Virus record (IMG/VR): IMGVR_UViG_3300044612_002388
Coordinates: 1-33,525 of that record
From: a virus
Strand: one strand, 5' to 3'
DNA: 33,525 nt
Below are positions 7,601 through 14,922 of the stretch, piece after piece. A program made the translations under genes and the position numbers. The notes under the pieces are model-generated. The model saw only the letters and a list, made by a program, of their open reading frames with translations. It did not search any database and had not been told where the DNA came from. Position 1 is the stretch's first letter, and every line of letters starts with the position of its first letter.

Positions 7601-10360
7601 ATGGCACAAAGTTCTAGTGAGCGGCGCTATGAGGGCGCCAGACAAAAGGCCATCGCCATCCTGTACGAGACCAGCGATGGCGACCGGTCGCTGCGAATGT
7701 TTCGCGCTGGGGTGACCATTGGCAAGGTGCAGCACTTCAGCTGTGCTAACCCTTCGATCCTTGATGAGCTGGTGCACTACGCCGTGGCGAACGGGGCGAA
7801 GAAGAATGAGGCCAAGAAACACATCGGCAATGGCATTGAGGCAGGCAAGCGCACACCGAACAACGAGAAGCCAGACAAGGCCGAGAAGAGCGAGAGCCTA
7901 GACGAGTTCCTGCACCGCAAGCGCCTGGCACGCTCAATCCTGTCAGCGTACAGCATCGAAGAGGTGAGCGGGGTGCTGGTGTACCCGGTGCCACCGATGC
8001 CTGTGCCTAGACTGCGCAAGCTGACGCGCCCGTCACAGCAGCTGTGGCAGCGGTCTCTCGGTGGGCTGCCTGTGCAGCTGCCCTATGGCCTTGAGCAGCT
8101 GACGGGCACGGGCCCTGTGTACGTGGTGAATGGCGAGTCGAGTGTATGGGCGTGCTACACAGCAGGTGTGGACGCGGTGTGTTTCTGCCGTGGAGAGGGT
8201 GCCGCGCCATCGCCCACGCAGGCCGAAGCGTTGGCCGAGCTGCAGCGCCCGGTACGGGTCGTGTATGACCTCGACACAACGGGCGAGCAGGGCAGCGCCA
8301 AGGTAGTCGATGCGCTGCGTGCTGTGGGCTGCGATGCCATTGGCCTGCGATTGCCTGCCGAGCTGGGCAACGGTGGCGATGTGAACGACCTGTGGGTAAA
8401 GCACGCACCGAATGGCGAGGCGTTCGCTGCTGCTCTGGCTGGCCTGCCAGAGCGAGCGAGGAACGTGCAGCCAGCAGCCCCCGTGGTGCCCGATTCGCTG
8501 CCGATTGCCGAGATCGAGGCACCTGTGGAGAGCGCACCACCAGACCATGACCCGCTGACGTGGCTGCTGGTGGACGCCTGCCCGGGCATTCCTGCCCCTG
8601 CCAACGTGGCAGTGCCAGAAGGTTACGAGGTGACCAGTGCAGGCGTGTGGAAGCTGCCACCGATGGAGAGGCCAGACGATCCCAAGCGCATGGTGTGCCA
8701 TGGTCCTGTGGCAGTCGTTGGGTACAGTGCAGACGCCAAGGGCGTGATGCGCTGCGTGGTAGCCTATTGCCGGCCATTCTCGACAGAGTGGCAGCGCAGA
8801 GAGGTGGGGCGTGATGAGCTGATGGAAGCTCGCAAGGTGTCAGGGCTCTCAAAGTACGGGCTGCCGGTGACATCTGGCGAGTCTGCCGCGCTGGTGCGGT
8901 ATCTGGCAGCGAGTGAGGCAGAGCTTGGCAGGGCTCTGATAGAGGTTGAATCGACCGTGCAGACGCTTGGGTTTCACCCTGGCGGATTCCTGCGAGGGTT
9001 CTACCGGCACGGTACGGTGTCACGCTTACAGCTGCCCGAAGAGGCAGGGCCCCGCGCTGTGCTGGCTGAATCAATCTCGCAGTGTGGGACATTCCCTGAG
9101 TGGAAGCGCCTGGTGTTTGATGAGGCACGACGCTACCCTGTGATGCGTCTGGCCATGGGTGCGGCATTCCTGCCGCTGATGCTTGACGTGCTGGGGTGCC
9201 CGATGTTCGTGCTCGACCTGTGCGGCCAGTCATCGCAGGGCAAGACCACGACGCTGCGCATTGTCAGCTCAATGTGGGGCGATAAAGAGTACATGCAGAC
9301 GTGGGAGGGCACGCCCACGGGTTTCGAGCACCTGTTTGGCTTTGCCCGATACACCCCAGTGCTGCTTGATGACACGAAGGTGGGCAACCCTGCGATCTGT
9401 AGCAAGATCGTGTATGCCGTGGTGACCGGTAAAGGCAAAGCCCGTGGCACGGGCAACCATGGCATGAGAGAGACCCCGAAGTTCAAGACCATTGTGGTCT
9501 CGACTGGCGAAGGTCCACTGGCTGACGCCATGCCGCACGGTGGCCTAAAGGCTCGCTGCCTGTCTATCACAGCCCTGCCGATGGGCGAGCGCAGCCACGC
9601 AGCAGCAGCGAAGGCTGACCGCATGGTGTACGCAGCCGAGAGCAACCACGGGCATGTTGCGGCGGCGGGTGTCGAGTGGGTGCTCTCGCTGACCGATGAT
9701 GAGCGCCAGCACTGGCGTCAGGTCTGGCAGGATAAGGTGGCGCAGTTTGTGGAGCTGGGCAAAGGCGGCTCTGATATTGCGCCTCGATTGGCGTTGAATG
9801 CGGGTGCTATCGAGACCGCATGGGAAGCCATGCACGTGGCGCTCGGCATGGCGAGAGAGCTGGTGCCGTGTTGGGACCCTGCCCTGTGGGTGCAGGTCTG
9901 CGAGGGTGCGCAGTCGGTTGACCGTGGCTTTGCTGCGCTGCAGGATATCTTCGGCATGATTCTGTCGAGCCCTGAGAGGCTGTATCGCGCACCCAAGGCA
10001 ATGCCGAAGGGCACAGAGCCCATGGTGAAGATTCACCCGCAATCGGGCTACATTGCGCACCTGGGCAACAATGGCACGATGTCTGTGCCCTGCGTAACAG
10101 CTCGGCAGATGATCGAGCGCAATGGCTACGTGTGGAGCGAGGTGCTGCAACGGTGGAAGGAGAGCGGGTGGATTGTGAAGAGCGAAGGGACCCGCCAGCC
10201 GTATCACAAGACGGTGCGCTTCCCTGATGGCGTGGTGGCCTGCTACACGTTCTCTGACGCAGCCAAGGCTCTATTGGCAGACATGGAGTCTGGAGTGCCG
10301 ATAAAGGCCCCCCTGCTGCCTGTGCCGATAGAGGATGAGGACGACGATTGGCCAGTTTGA
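7601..10360 (+). CDS. TOPRIM-DUF927 primase-helicase
   Basis: This large replication protein has 919 residues. Residues about 165-268 form a TOPRIM primase-type domain: 'YVVNGESS' (Glu179), 'VVYDLDTTGEQGSAKVV' (Asp223/Asp225) and 'NGGDVNDLW'. From about 325 it matches the DUF927 helicase module, with Walker A 'CGQSSQGKTTTLRIVSSMWG' near 543-560. It also has Walker B-like 'PVLLDDTK' near 586 and a 'VVSTGEGPL' sensor-like strand. DUF927 proteins act as replicative helicase/primase in phages and mobile elements. The N-terminal 100 residues are basic and probably DNA-binding. The ATG at 7601 (MAQSS) is chosen over an in-frame upstream ATG because of the leader. No DNA polymerase was found, so host polymerase is presumably recruited. 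Confidence 0.9.
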   Translation: MAQSSSERRYEGARQKAIAILYETSDGDRSLRMFRAGVTIGKVQHFSCANPSILDELVHYAVANGAKKNEAKKHIGNGIEAGKRTPNNEKPDKAEKSESLDEFLHRKRLARSILSAYSIEEVSGVLVYPVPPMPVPRLRKLTRPSQQLWQRSLGGLPVQLPYGLEQLTGTGPVYVVNGESSVWACYTAGVDAVCFCRGEGAAPSPTQAEALAELQRPVRVVYDLDTTGEQGSAKVVDALRAVGCDAIGLRLPAELGNGGDVNDLWVKHAPNGEAFAAALAGLPERARNVQPAAPVVPDSLPIAEIEAPVESAPPDHDPLTWLLVDACPGIPAPANVAVPEGYEVTSAGVWKLPPMERPDDPKRMVCHGPVAVVGYSADAKGVMRCVVAYCRPFSTEWQRREVGRDELMEARKVSGLSKYGLPVTSGESAALVRYLAASEAELGRALIEVESTVQTLGFHPGGFLRGFYRHGTVSRLQLPEEAGPRAVLAESISQCGTFPEWKRLVFDEARRYPVMRLAMGAAFLPLMLDVLGCPMFVLDLCGQSSQGKTTTLRIVSSMWGDKEYMQTWEGTPTGFEHLFGFARYTPVLLDDTKVGNPAICSKIVYAVVTGKGKARGTGNHGMRETPKFKTIVVSTGEGPLADAMPHGGLKARCLSITALPMGERSHAAAAKADRMVYAAESNHGHVAAAGVEWVLSLTDDERQHWRQVWQDKVAQFVELGKGGSDIAPRLALNAGAIETAWEAMHVALGMARELVPCWDPALWVQVCEGAQSVDRGFAALQDIFGMILSSPERLYRAPKAMPKGTEPMVKIHPQSGYIAHLGNNGTMSVPCVTARQMIERNGYVWSEVLQRWKESGWIVKSEGTRQPYHKTVRFPDGVVACYTFSDAAKALLADMESGVPIKAPLLPVPIEDEDDDWPV

Positions 10361-10414
10361 GTTGACACCACTGGCGCTCGCATTAGAGTCTGGCGCGGGT
10401 GTGAAGTGAACGGA

Positions 10415-10461
10415 GAAGCCCCGGAAGTCTGTTTGGTCGCAGGTTTTCGGGGCTTCGACTT
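10415..10461 (+). terminator. Candidate intrinsic terminator after primase gene
   Basis: GAAGCCCCG (10415-10423) pairs perfectly with CGGGGCTTC (10448-10456), followed by GACTTTTTG. The loop is long (24 nt), so formation may be slower than usual. It lies about 55 bp after the primase stop, in a 207-bp gap. A second T-run (TTTTTG) occurs near 10481 after GAGGGCCTC. Confidence 0.6.
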
Positions 10462-10523
10462 TTTGCGTTTGAGGGCCTCTTTTTGTTTGCACTAGGTGGC
10501 AATCTGTGCAAGGGTGCTTTTCA

Positions 10524-10550
10524 CGGTGCTTGACCACCGGACACACACCC
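10524..10550 (+). promoter_or_regulatory. Leader hairpin with TGAC loop and CACACCC motif
   Basis: CGGTG/CACCG encloses loop CTTGAC (10524-10539), followed directly by ACACACACCC (CACACCC at 10544-10550). The ATG at 10568 is preceded by GAGAG and TTCGACC. This is the second instance of the shared leader arrangement. Confidence 0.42.
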
Positions 10551-10567
10551 CCGCCGAGAGTTCGACC

Positions 10568-10795
10568 ATGACCATGACCCATTCAGAGATTGTCGCTGCC
10601 TGCTTCGCTGCTGTGAACGACCGAGACCCGCGCATCGTGGCTGCGCTCGATATGATCGAGTCTGTTTCTGATGCCATCGACCGCGCAGCGAACGATGCCG
10701 AGCGCCTGCAGCTCGCCTTCGGTGCACTCGACAGCGTGCAGTTTATCCTGTCTCGCCCCTCACCGAGCACCGTGTCGCAACCGGCCCCCGTTTAA
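10568..10795 (+). CDS. Small acidic protein of unknown function
   Basis: This 75-residue protein is not recognised. The sequence is largely helical and acidic ('EIVAACFAAVNDRDPRIVAA', 'SDAIDRAANDAERLQLAFGAL') and ends in a Pro/Ser-rich tail. The start at 10568 (MTMTHSE) is preferred to upstream alternatives because GAGAG and the GACC-ATG leader precede it. It is a free-standing gene between a terminator-like hairpin and a structured non-coding stretch, so it may be transcribed separately. The stop codon lies inside a palindrome. Confidence 0.65.
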   Translation: MTMTHSEIVAACFAAVNDRDPRIVAALDMIESVSDAIDRAANDAERLQLAFGALDSVQFILSRPSPSTVSQPAPV

Positions 10796-10810
10796 GCTGG
10801 CCCAGCTTAA
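10792..10810. repeat. 19-bp palindrome at gene end
   Basis: TTAAGCTGG - C - CCAGCTTAA is a perfect inverted repeat with a one-base centre. It overlaps the stop of the small gene ending at 10795. As DNA it suits a dimer-binding operator; as RNA it can form an 8-bp hairpin with a 3-nt loop. There is no T-run after it, so it is not a classical terminator. Confidence 0.7.
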
Positions 10811-10952
10811 GCCAGTGCAGGGCGATAAGTGAGCCCTGACACCTGCGATACAACGCGTGATGGTCTTCGCCCGGGTTCGACTCCCGGGGCGCGCTTGCCC
10901 ATGAAGGGCACTACACCGACCCGCAAGGGCAACATTCACATGTGAGGCACTC
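10811..10952 (+). ncRNA. Structured non-coding stretch (three successive stem-loops)
   Basis: There is no coding ORF here. Stem-loops follow one another: CAGGGC/GCCCTG with a 9-nt loop (10818-10838), the tRNA-T-arm-like element at 10855-10894, and TGCCC/GGGCA with a 5-nt loop (10896-10910). Together with the palindrome at 10792-10810 this is the densest run of RNA structure in the genome. It precedes the gene at 10953. It could be a small RNA or a structured leader. No known Rfam family is recognised. Confidence 0.45.
10855..10894 (+). ncRNA. tRNA T-arm/acceptor-like RNA element, copy 1
   Basis: The architecture is an outer stem GCGTG/CGCGC (5 bp, one G-U), a 10-nt 5' bulge, an inner stem CCCGGG/CCCGGG (6 bp), a 7-nt loop TTCGACT, and one unpaired G on the 3' side. 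The loop has the TTCGA of a T-loop. The following bases lie where an acceptor 3' strand would be, but no D or anticodon arm is present. The element at 13724-13763 has exactly the same segment lengths and shares GGGT(T/G)CGACTCCC. Function unknown. Confidence 0.5.
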
Positions 10953-11417
10953 ATGCGCGAGATAGATTACCGCCGTAAGGTTGAGCAGGCATTCATAAAA
11001 GCGTTTTCGGATTTCAAGCGTGCTCATGCTCGTGGAGACATCTTTGATTTTGATGCCTGCGGAGCTTCAGCCTGTGTTCGCGTCGATTGCTGCCACGGTG
11101 AGATGCGCCTCACTCTGAATGATCCGCAGTTCAACGGGTTGTATGGCTGCAAGGCAACGACACAACCTCGTAAGACAGGGAGGATTGAACTCTCATTCAC
11201 GCCCGAAGAGTTCGATTTGATGTTGCCTTACTTCGTGGAGGTGACCCGCGCTGTGCTGATGCAGGATGCAAGCCTGCTGCCTGCGCCTCCTACTGCGATG
11301 AGTCATGTAGGCTATCGCGTACCTGTCACCACGCCCTCGTATTGGGCCACCCGTATTCATGACCACATTTATGAGCACACTGAGGCCGCTTGGGAGAATA
11401 ACATCGCACGGCCATGA
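10953..11417 (+). CDS. Conserved-looking hypothetical protein
   Basis: This 154-residue protein is not recognised. It begins with a basic helix ('MREIDYRRKVEQAFIKAFSDFKRAHARGD'), followed by a Cys-containing beta region ('CGASACVRVDCCHGEMRLTL') and an acidic segment ('FTPEEFDLMLPYFVEVTRAVL'). The clustered Cys residues may bind metal. It sits alone between two non-coding gaps in the replication block, upstream of the RecE/RecT pair. The ATG at 10953 has GTGAGG a few bases upstream. Confidence 0.7.
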   Translation: MREIDYRRKVEQAFIKAFSDFKRAHARGDIFDFDACGASACVRVDCCHGEMRLTLNDPQFNGLYGCKATTQPRKTGRIELSFTPEEFDLMLPYFVEVTRAVLMQDASLLPAPPTAMSHVGYRVPVTTPSYWATRIHDHIYEHTEAAWENNIARP

Positions 11418-11424
11418 CCCGCTG

Positions 11425-11472
11425 TGTTTTCGTTGACCAGCGAAAACAATACACGCCGCAAGGCACACACCC
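11425..11472 (+). promoter_or_regulatory. Leader hairpin with TTGACCAG loop and CACACCC motif
   Basis: TGTTTTCG (11425-11432) pairs perfectly with CGAAAACA (11441-11448) around loop TTGACCAG. CACACCC follows at 11466-11472 and the ATG at 11491 is preceded by ACGACC. This is the third and most stable example of the shared leader. It controls or marks the start of the recombination operon (11491-13717). Confidence 0.5.
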
Positions 11473-11490
11473 CCATGTGAGACCACGACC

Positions 11491-12351
11491 ATGACCCACG
11501 ACAATTATCACGACCGCCCCGAAGTCAGCGCGACTGACCTGCGCCGCGCTGCCGAGCGCGGTGGCTGGTACGCCATCTGGTGCCGCCACAACCCTCGCAA
11601 GTCTGCCGCAATGGACGTTGGCACCCGCATTCACGCCGCAATGCTCGAGCACCGAACCATTGACCCGTCACGCTATGTGCCGCGCCCCGATGGCATGAGC
11701 TTTGCGACCAAAGAGGGCAAGGCATGGAAAGCCGAGCAGGAAGCTGCAGGCCTGACCGTTGTGGACGCCAACGAGTTTGCGTTCTATTCGAGCGCCGCTG
11801 GCGTCCTGACCGACTGGCGCAACCTGCTGGCATCAGTGCCTGGTGTGTGGCGATTCGAGCAGCCTATCGCGTGGATCGACCCAGACACGGCCACGCCGTG
11901 CCGGTGTAAGCCTGACGCAGTGTGTTTCGACGGCACCACGGTTAGCCTGTGGAGCGTCAAGACGACTGCCAAGCCGGTGACCCCGGCGTCATGGCGTGCT
12001 CAAGTCGAGAGCCGTTTCAGCCGCGAGGCTGATGGTAGCATGACCGTGTTTCCGGGTTACGACCTCGGCGAACGCCACTATGCCGAAGGGCTGGCCGCAT
12101 CGTATTTAGGAGATGCAGCCCGATGGCGCGAGGTGCGCGTGTGCCACGTTATTGTGCCCACAGAGGGCCCTCTGGCGCTCTACGTGGCACCTGTGCCCCC
12201 TGCGCTGCTCGAGCGCATCGGAGAAGCCCGCAGCGAGCTGCTGCACGAAGTGCACGCTTCGCTGCACACGTACCCTGAGTGTGTGCCGTCTGGCGTGATG
12301 TCGCTGACGTACGAGCCCTCTGTTTGGGCACAGCGAGGAGGTGAGGCATGA
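11491..12351 (+). CDS. RecE-like exonuclease (DUF3799, PDDEXK fold)
   Basis: This 286-residue protein resembles the C-terminal nuclease of RecE (exonuclease VIII) and DUF3799 phage proteins. It has an early 'VSATDLRRA' helix, 'GTRIHAAMLE' (His48), 'FEQPIAWID', 'CRCKPDAVCFDG' (Asp142) and a 'SVKTTAKP' strand (Lys157). It has a distal 'YAEGLAAS' helix in place of the usual 'Yx6Y/Q'. It would resect dsDNA ends to 3' ssDNA for the annealase encoded next (ATGA overlap). Oddity: the acidic residue of the (D/E)xK motif, usually D-x-K, appears as Ser155, so activity may use another acid or be reduced. It is the first gene of a three-gene recombination operon. Confidence 0.85.
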   Translation: MTHDNYHDRPEVSATDLRRAAERGGWYAIWCRHNPRKSAAMDVGTRIHAAMLEHRTIDPSRYVPRPDGMSFATKEGKAWKAEQEAAGLTVVDANEFAFYSSAAGVLTDWRNLLASVPGVWRFEQPIAWIDPDTATPCRCKPDAVCFDGTTVSLWSVKTTAKPVTPASWRAQVESRFSREADGSMTVFPGYDLGERHYAEGLAASYLGDAARWREVRVCHVIVPTEGPLALYVAPVPPALLERIGEARSELLHEVHASLHTYPECVPSGVMSLTYEPSVWAQRGGEA

Positions 12352-13118
12352 CCACCGCACTGACACCCATTGCTGCGCTCATCGAAAAGCGCCGCGATAC
12401 CCTGACCGCCCTGCTGCCTGACCGCAGCCAGCAGGACCGATTCATGGCTGCCCTGATGACCTACGTGGGACCAGAGCGCAGCCTGCACGCCCCTGCCTTG
12501 CAAGAGTCGCTGGTCATCGCCCTGTATCAGGTCGCCAAGCTCGGCCTTGACCCGGGCGTTGACTGCTACCTGATTCCTCGCTCTGGCAAGGTGCGCTGTG
12601 AGCTGGGCTACAAGGGCGCTGTGAAGGTCATGCTGCGCACGCCCGGCGCCAGCCATGTCCACACCTACCTGATCCACGAGAACGAGCACTATGTGATGAG
12701 CAAGGGCAGGGTCGTGGAGCACAGGGCTATTCTGGGCCCTGCCCGTGGTGCCTTGGTCGCAGCGGTCGCAGAGCTGCACATGCGCGATGGCTCGGTTATC
12801 GAGCGCATCGTGGACCAGAGCGAGATCGAGGCAGCCGCAGCCAAGGGCCAAGCGGCATGGAAAACGAACGCCAGCGAAATGTGGCGCAAGACTGCTCTGC
12901 TGCGATTGGCCAAGATTGTGCCCCTCGACAGCCAGACCGCAGGGGCCCTCGACGACATTGAGCGTGGCACGTACGACGTGACCCCGATGGAGACCACCCA
13001 GACCCCAGCCCGGCGCTTTGCGCCATCGCAGCCAACACGCATGACCTTACCAGCGGCACCCGCCGCAATCGCAACCGCACCCGCCGAAACCGAAGAGGCA
13101 GACCCATGGCACGAGTGA
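12348..13118 (+). CDS. recT: RecT-family single-strand annealing protein
   Basis: This 256-residue annealase pairs complementary ssDNA during phage recombination and replication. Family signatures are clear: 'LHAPALQESLVIALYQVAKLGLDPG' (split over about residues 40-66), 'CYLIPRSGKVRCELGYKGAVKVMLRT' and 'HENEHYVMSKGRV'. It also has 'AAWKTNASEMWRKTALLRLAKIVPL'. The C-terminal 45 residues are Pro/Ala-rich and low in complexity. It overlaps both the exonuclease gene and the next gene, as in the RecE-RecT-SSB arrangement of many siphophages. Confidence 0.95.
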   Translation: MTTALTPIAALIEKRRDTLTALLPDRSQQDRFMAALMTYVGPERSLHAPALQESLVIALYQVAKLGLDPGVDCYLIPRSGKVRCELGYKGAVKVMLRTPGASHVHTYLIHENEHYVMSKGRVVEHRAILGPARGALVAAVAELHMRDGSVIERIVDQSEIEAAAAKGQAAWKTNASEMWRKTALLRLAKIVPLDSQTAGALDDIERGTYDVTPMETTQTPARRFAPSQPTRMTLPAAPAAIATAPAETEEADPWHE

Positions 13119-13717
13119 CCTACAACAGCCCCGCCAGCACTTTCGAGAACGACCGCCCCGCCCTGTGGCCTGCCGGTGACTACATCGTGTGTGTGGTCGA
13201 TGCCCGCATCGACAGCACCCGCAATGGGAAGATGTACCTTGAGCTCGATCTCATGAATGCCGAAGGCGACCGCATGACCGACCGCGTCTATGGGTGGGAG
13301 GACACCACGGGGCGCGGTGCCTGGGTGGAGCGTGTGGTGCGTCGTATCGCAGAGCAGTGTCACGACCAGTTCTCTCCCGTGCCAGACGCGCCTGTGCAGC
13401 CGCACCAGAACTATGACTGGGAGGTGCAGGCCGATGTGGCAGCGGTCTCGCTGGGCGGCATCATGCACGTGACGGTGCAGGTGGAGCAGGGCAGCGCAAA
13501 GCCTACCGGTGGCCATTACCCAGACCGCAACAAGGCGAACTGGAACTTTGCCGCCGGTGCCACGCCTGACGAGATTGCCACGTTCCGCAAGTCGAAGGGT
13601 TGGACCTCGGCTGCACCGCGTTTGAAGGCGAGCAAGGCAGCCGCTCTGCAGCTCTGGCAGCACGGTGTGATGGTGGCCTTAGGTCAGGCCCCCGAAGGCA
13701 GCGACATCGACTTTTGA
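13106..13717 (+). CDS. DUF669-like single-stranded DNA-binding protein
   Basis: This 203-residue protein begins 'YNSPASTFENDRPALWPAGDYIVCVVDA', typical of DUF669 phage ssDNA-binding proteins, and continues as an OB-fold-like beta-rich region ('MYLELDLMNAEGDRMTDRVYGWED'). A C-terminal Asp/Ile/Phe end ('GSDIDF') is the acidic tip typical of SSBs that recruit partner proteins. It overlaps recT by 13 bp and would coat the ssDNA made by the nuclease. Assignment is by motif and by operon position. Confidence 0.78.
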   Translation: MARVTYNSPASTFENDRPALWPAGDYIVCVVDARIDSTRNGKMYLELDLMNAEGDRMTDRVYGWEDTTGRGAWVERVVRRIAEQCHDQFSPVPDAPVQPHQNYDWEVQADVAAVSLGGIMHVTVQVEQGSAKPTGGHYPDRNKANWNFAAGATPDEIATFRKSKGWTSAAPRLKASKAAALQLWQHGVMVALGQAPEGSDIDF

Positions 13718-13723
13718 GCCCTA

Positions 13724-13763
13724 GCCTGTGACAGCGTAGCAGGGTGCGACTCCCTGCGCAGGC
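13724..13763 (+). ncRNA. tRNA T-arm/acceptor-like RNA element, copy 2
   Basis: The segment lengths are the same as in the 10855 element: 5-bp outer stem GCCTG/CAGGC, 10-nt 5' bulge, 6-bp inner stem GCAGGG/CCCTGC, 7-nt loop TGCGACT, one 3' G. It can also be drawn as a tRNA minihelix. GCCTGTG (13724-13730) then pairs with CGCAGGC (13757-13763) as a 7-bp acceptor, and CAGGG/CCCTG as a 5-bp T-stem. A 9-nt linker replaces the D and anticodon arms. It lies in the 70-bp gap before the MazG gene. Stem sequences differ from copy 1 while pairing is kept. Confidence 0.55.
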
Positions 13764-13787
13764 CTGACCATTCCACGAGAGAGAGCC

Positions 13788-14126
13788 ATGACACGAGTGA
13801 TAGAGTTAGATGAGTACCAGCAGGCTGCGCTGCGCACGGCAGGCAACCCAGCCGCGCAGGGCTGGCTTTTTGAGAAGCTGCTCGGCCTGCCCGAAGAGGT
13901 GGGCGAGGTGCTGGGGAGCATTAAGAAGGCTGAGTTCCACGGGCACACGACCAGTTCGGAGAGCATTAAGAAGGAGCTGGGTGACGTGCTCTGGTACGTG
14001 GCGTGTATCGCCCATTGGTATGGCTATACCCTCTCAGACGTGGCCACCGAGAACATCGAGAAGCTGCGCCGGCGGTATCCTGACGGGTTCAGCGTGCAGC
14101 GGTCTGTGAATCGGGGGGACGAATGA
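13788..14126 (+). CDS. MazG-like nucleotide pyrophosphohydrolase
   Basis: This 112-residue, single-domain all-alpha NTP pyrophosphatase has 'GLPEEVGEVLGSIKKAEFHG' with the acidic helix (Glu36/37/40) and 'KKELGDVLWYVACIA' (Glu63, Asp66), which bind magnesium and nucleotide. Then comes 'LSDVATENIEKLRRRYPDGF'. The family hydrolyses (d)NTPs or, in phages, is proposed to lower alarmone (ppGpp) or adjust nucleotide pools. It follows the tRNA-like RNA element and a GAGAGAG ribosome-binding stretch and overlaps the next gene by ATGA. The substrate cannot be told from sequence. Confidence 0.92.
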   Translation: MTRVIELDEYQQAALRTAGNPAAQGWLFEKLLGLPEEVGEVLGSIKKAEFHGHTTSSESIKKELGDVLWYVACIAHWYGYTLSDVATENIEKLRRRYPDGFSVQRSVNRGDE

Positions 14127-14443
14127 CCAGCCAGCTGCAACAATGGGTCATCCTCGAATGGATGCGAGCCCGTAGCCCTTCGGGCAAGGCCAACCGTAAG
14201 AGAGTCAAGATAGAGGACGCTACAGTGTACCTGTGCCGCACCCCTGATGCGACCGATACGATGGCGCTGCGTATCGAGGCCAACGGGGCGTGGGCGCTGC
14301 ACACCAGCCGCTGCGTCATATGGGACGACGGCACCCACCGCGCCATCGGTGACCGGCACATCGAGCGAGACCGGCTGTGCAGCGATGCCATTGAGGCATT
14401 GACCTGCTATTACGACGCCAGCGAAATGCAGGGGCTGCCATGA
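14123..14443 (+). CDS. Hypothetical protein
   Basis: This 106-residue protein is not recognised. It has a basic N-terminus ('RARSPSGKANRKRVKIEDATVYLC') followed by beta-like segments ('TMALRIEANGAWALHTSRCVIW') and an acidic helix ('RDRLCSDAIEALTCYYDASEM'). It is coupled by ATGA overlaps to the MazG gene before and the resolvase gene after, so it belongs to the nucleic-acid metabolism operon. Confidence 0.78.
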   Translation: MTSQLQQWVILEWMRARSPSGKANRKRVKIEDATVYLCRTPDATDTMALRIEANGAWALHTSRCVIWDDGTHRAIGDRHIERDRLCSDAIEALTCYYDASEMQGLP

Positions 14444-14922
14444 CCACCCTCGCCATCGACGCAGCAGCCAAGACGGGCATCGCCATGGTCAACGGTGCTG
14501 AGCTGCTCCACGCCTCGACCATCATGACCAGCTCCAATATGCTGCAGCGCATCGCTCTGCTGCAGACCCTGCCCACGCCTGACCGTATCGCCATCGAACG
14601 GCCCCAGCTGCGCACGGTAGGCGATGACAAAGCCAGCCAGGGCAAAGCGCAGGGCACGCTGTCACTGTCGCAGCAGGTGGGCATCTGGCGTGCCATATGC
14701 GAGTTCGTGTATCCGGGCGTGCCCATGCTGCAGGTGTACCCTGCCACGTGGCGAAGCGCCCTGCGTATGCCATCAGGCGACCGAAAACACCTCAAAGCCC
14801 TGTCCCTCGCTGCCGCCCGTGCCCGATGGCCGCACATCGAGTGGACCAGCGATGACCAGAGTGATGCCGCGCTGATGGCGCTGGCAGTCGATAACACCCC
14901 AGCCCTGTGGGAGCCCCGATGA
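14440..14922 (+). CDS. RuvC-like Holliday junction resolvase
   Basis: This 160-residue RNase H-fold nuclease has 'TLAIDAAAKTGIA' (Asp7), 'DRIAIERPQ' (Glu53) and 'WTSDDQSDAALMALAV' (Asp138/139 and Asp142), which match the catalytic acidic residues of the RuvC family. The RuvC-typical 'AxxxG' region corresponds to 'LSQQVGIWRAIC'. It would cleave branched DNA made by RecE/RecT recombination or before packaging. ATGA overlaps link it to both neighbours. Confidence 0.87.
   Translation: MTTLAIDAAAKTGIAMVNGAELLHASTIMTSSNMLQRIALLQTLPTPDRIAIERPQLRTVGDDKASQGKAQGTLSLSQQVGIWRAICEFVYPGVPMLQVYPATWRSALRMPSGDRKHLKALSLAAARARWPHIEWTSDDQSDAALMALAVDNTPALWEPR

Noticed and set aside
8007-9233. Long antisense ORF (about 408 codons) opposite the primase-helicase gene
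   Set aside because: The opposite strand carries a well-supported TOPRIM-DUF927 gene; the antisense product is rich in Arg, Pro, His and Ser as expected from GC-rich codon shadows, with no ribosome site or family motif.
10855-10894. Phage attachment site (attP) at a tRNA 3' end
   Set aside because: A tRNA-like 3' segment could be an attP core, but no integrase or excisionase gene was found in the whole circular map.
10816-10895. Complete tRNA gene ending in the T-arm-like sequence
   Set aside because: The T-stem and loop fit, but no 7-bp acceptor partner, D-arm or anticodon arm of proper size can be drawn upstream; kept as a tRNA-like element only.
12689-13663. Antisense ORF (about 324 codons) opposite recT and the DUF669 gene
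   Set aside because: Both sense genes are supported by family motifs and overlap coupling; the antisense frame has no such support.
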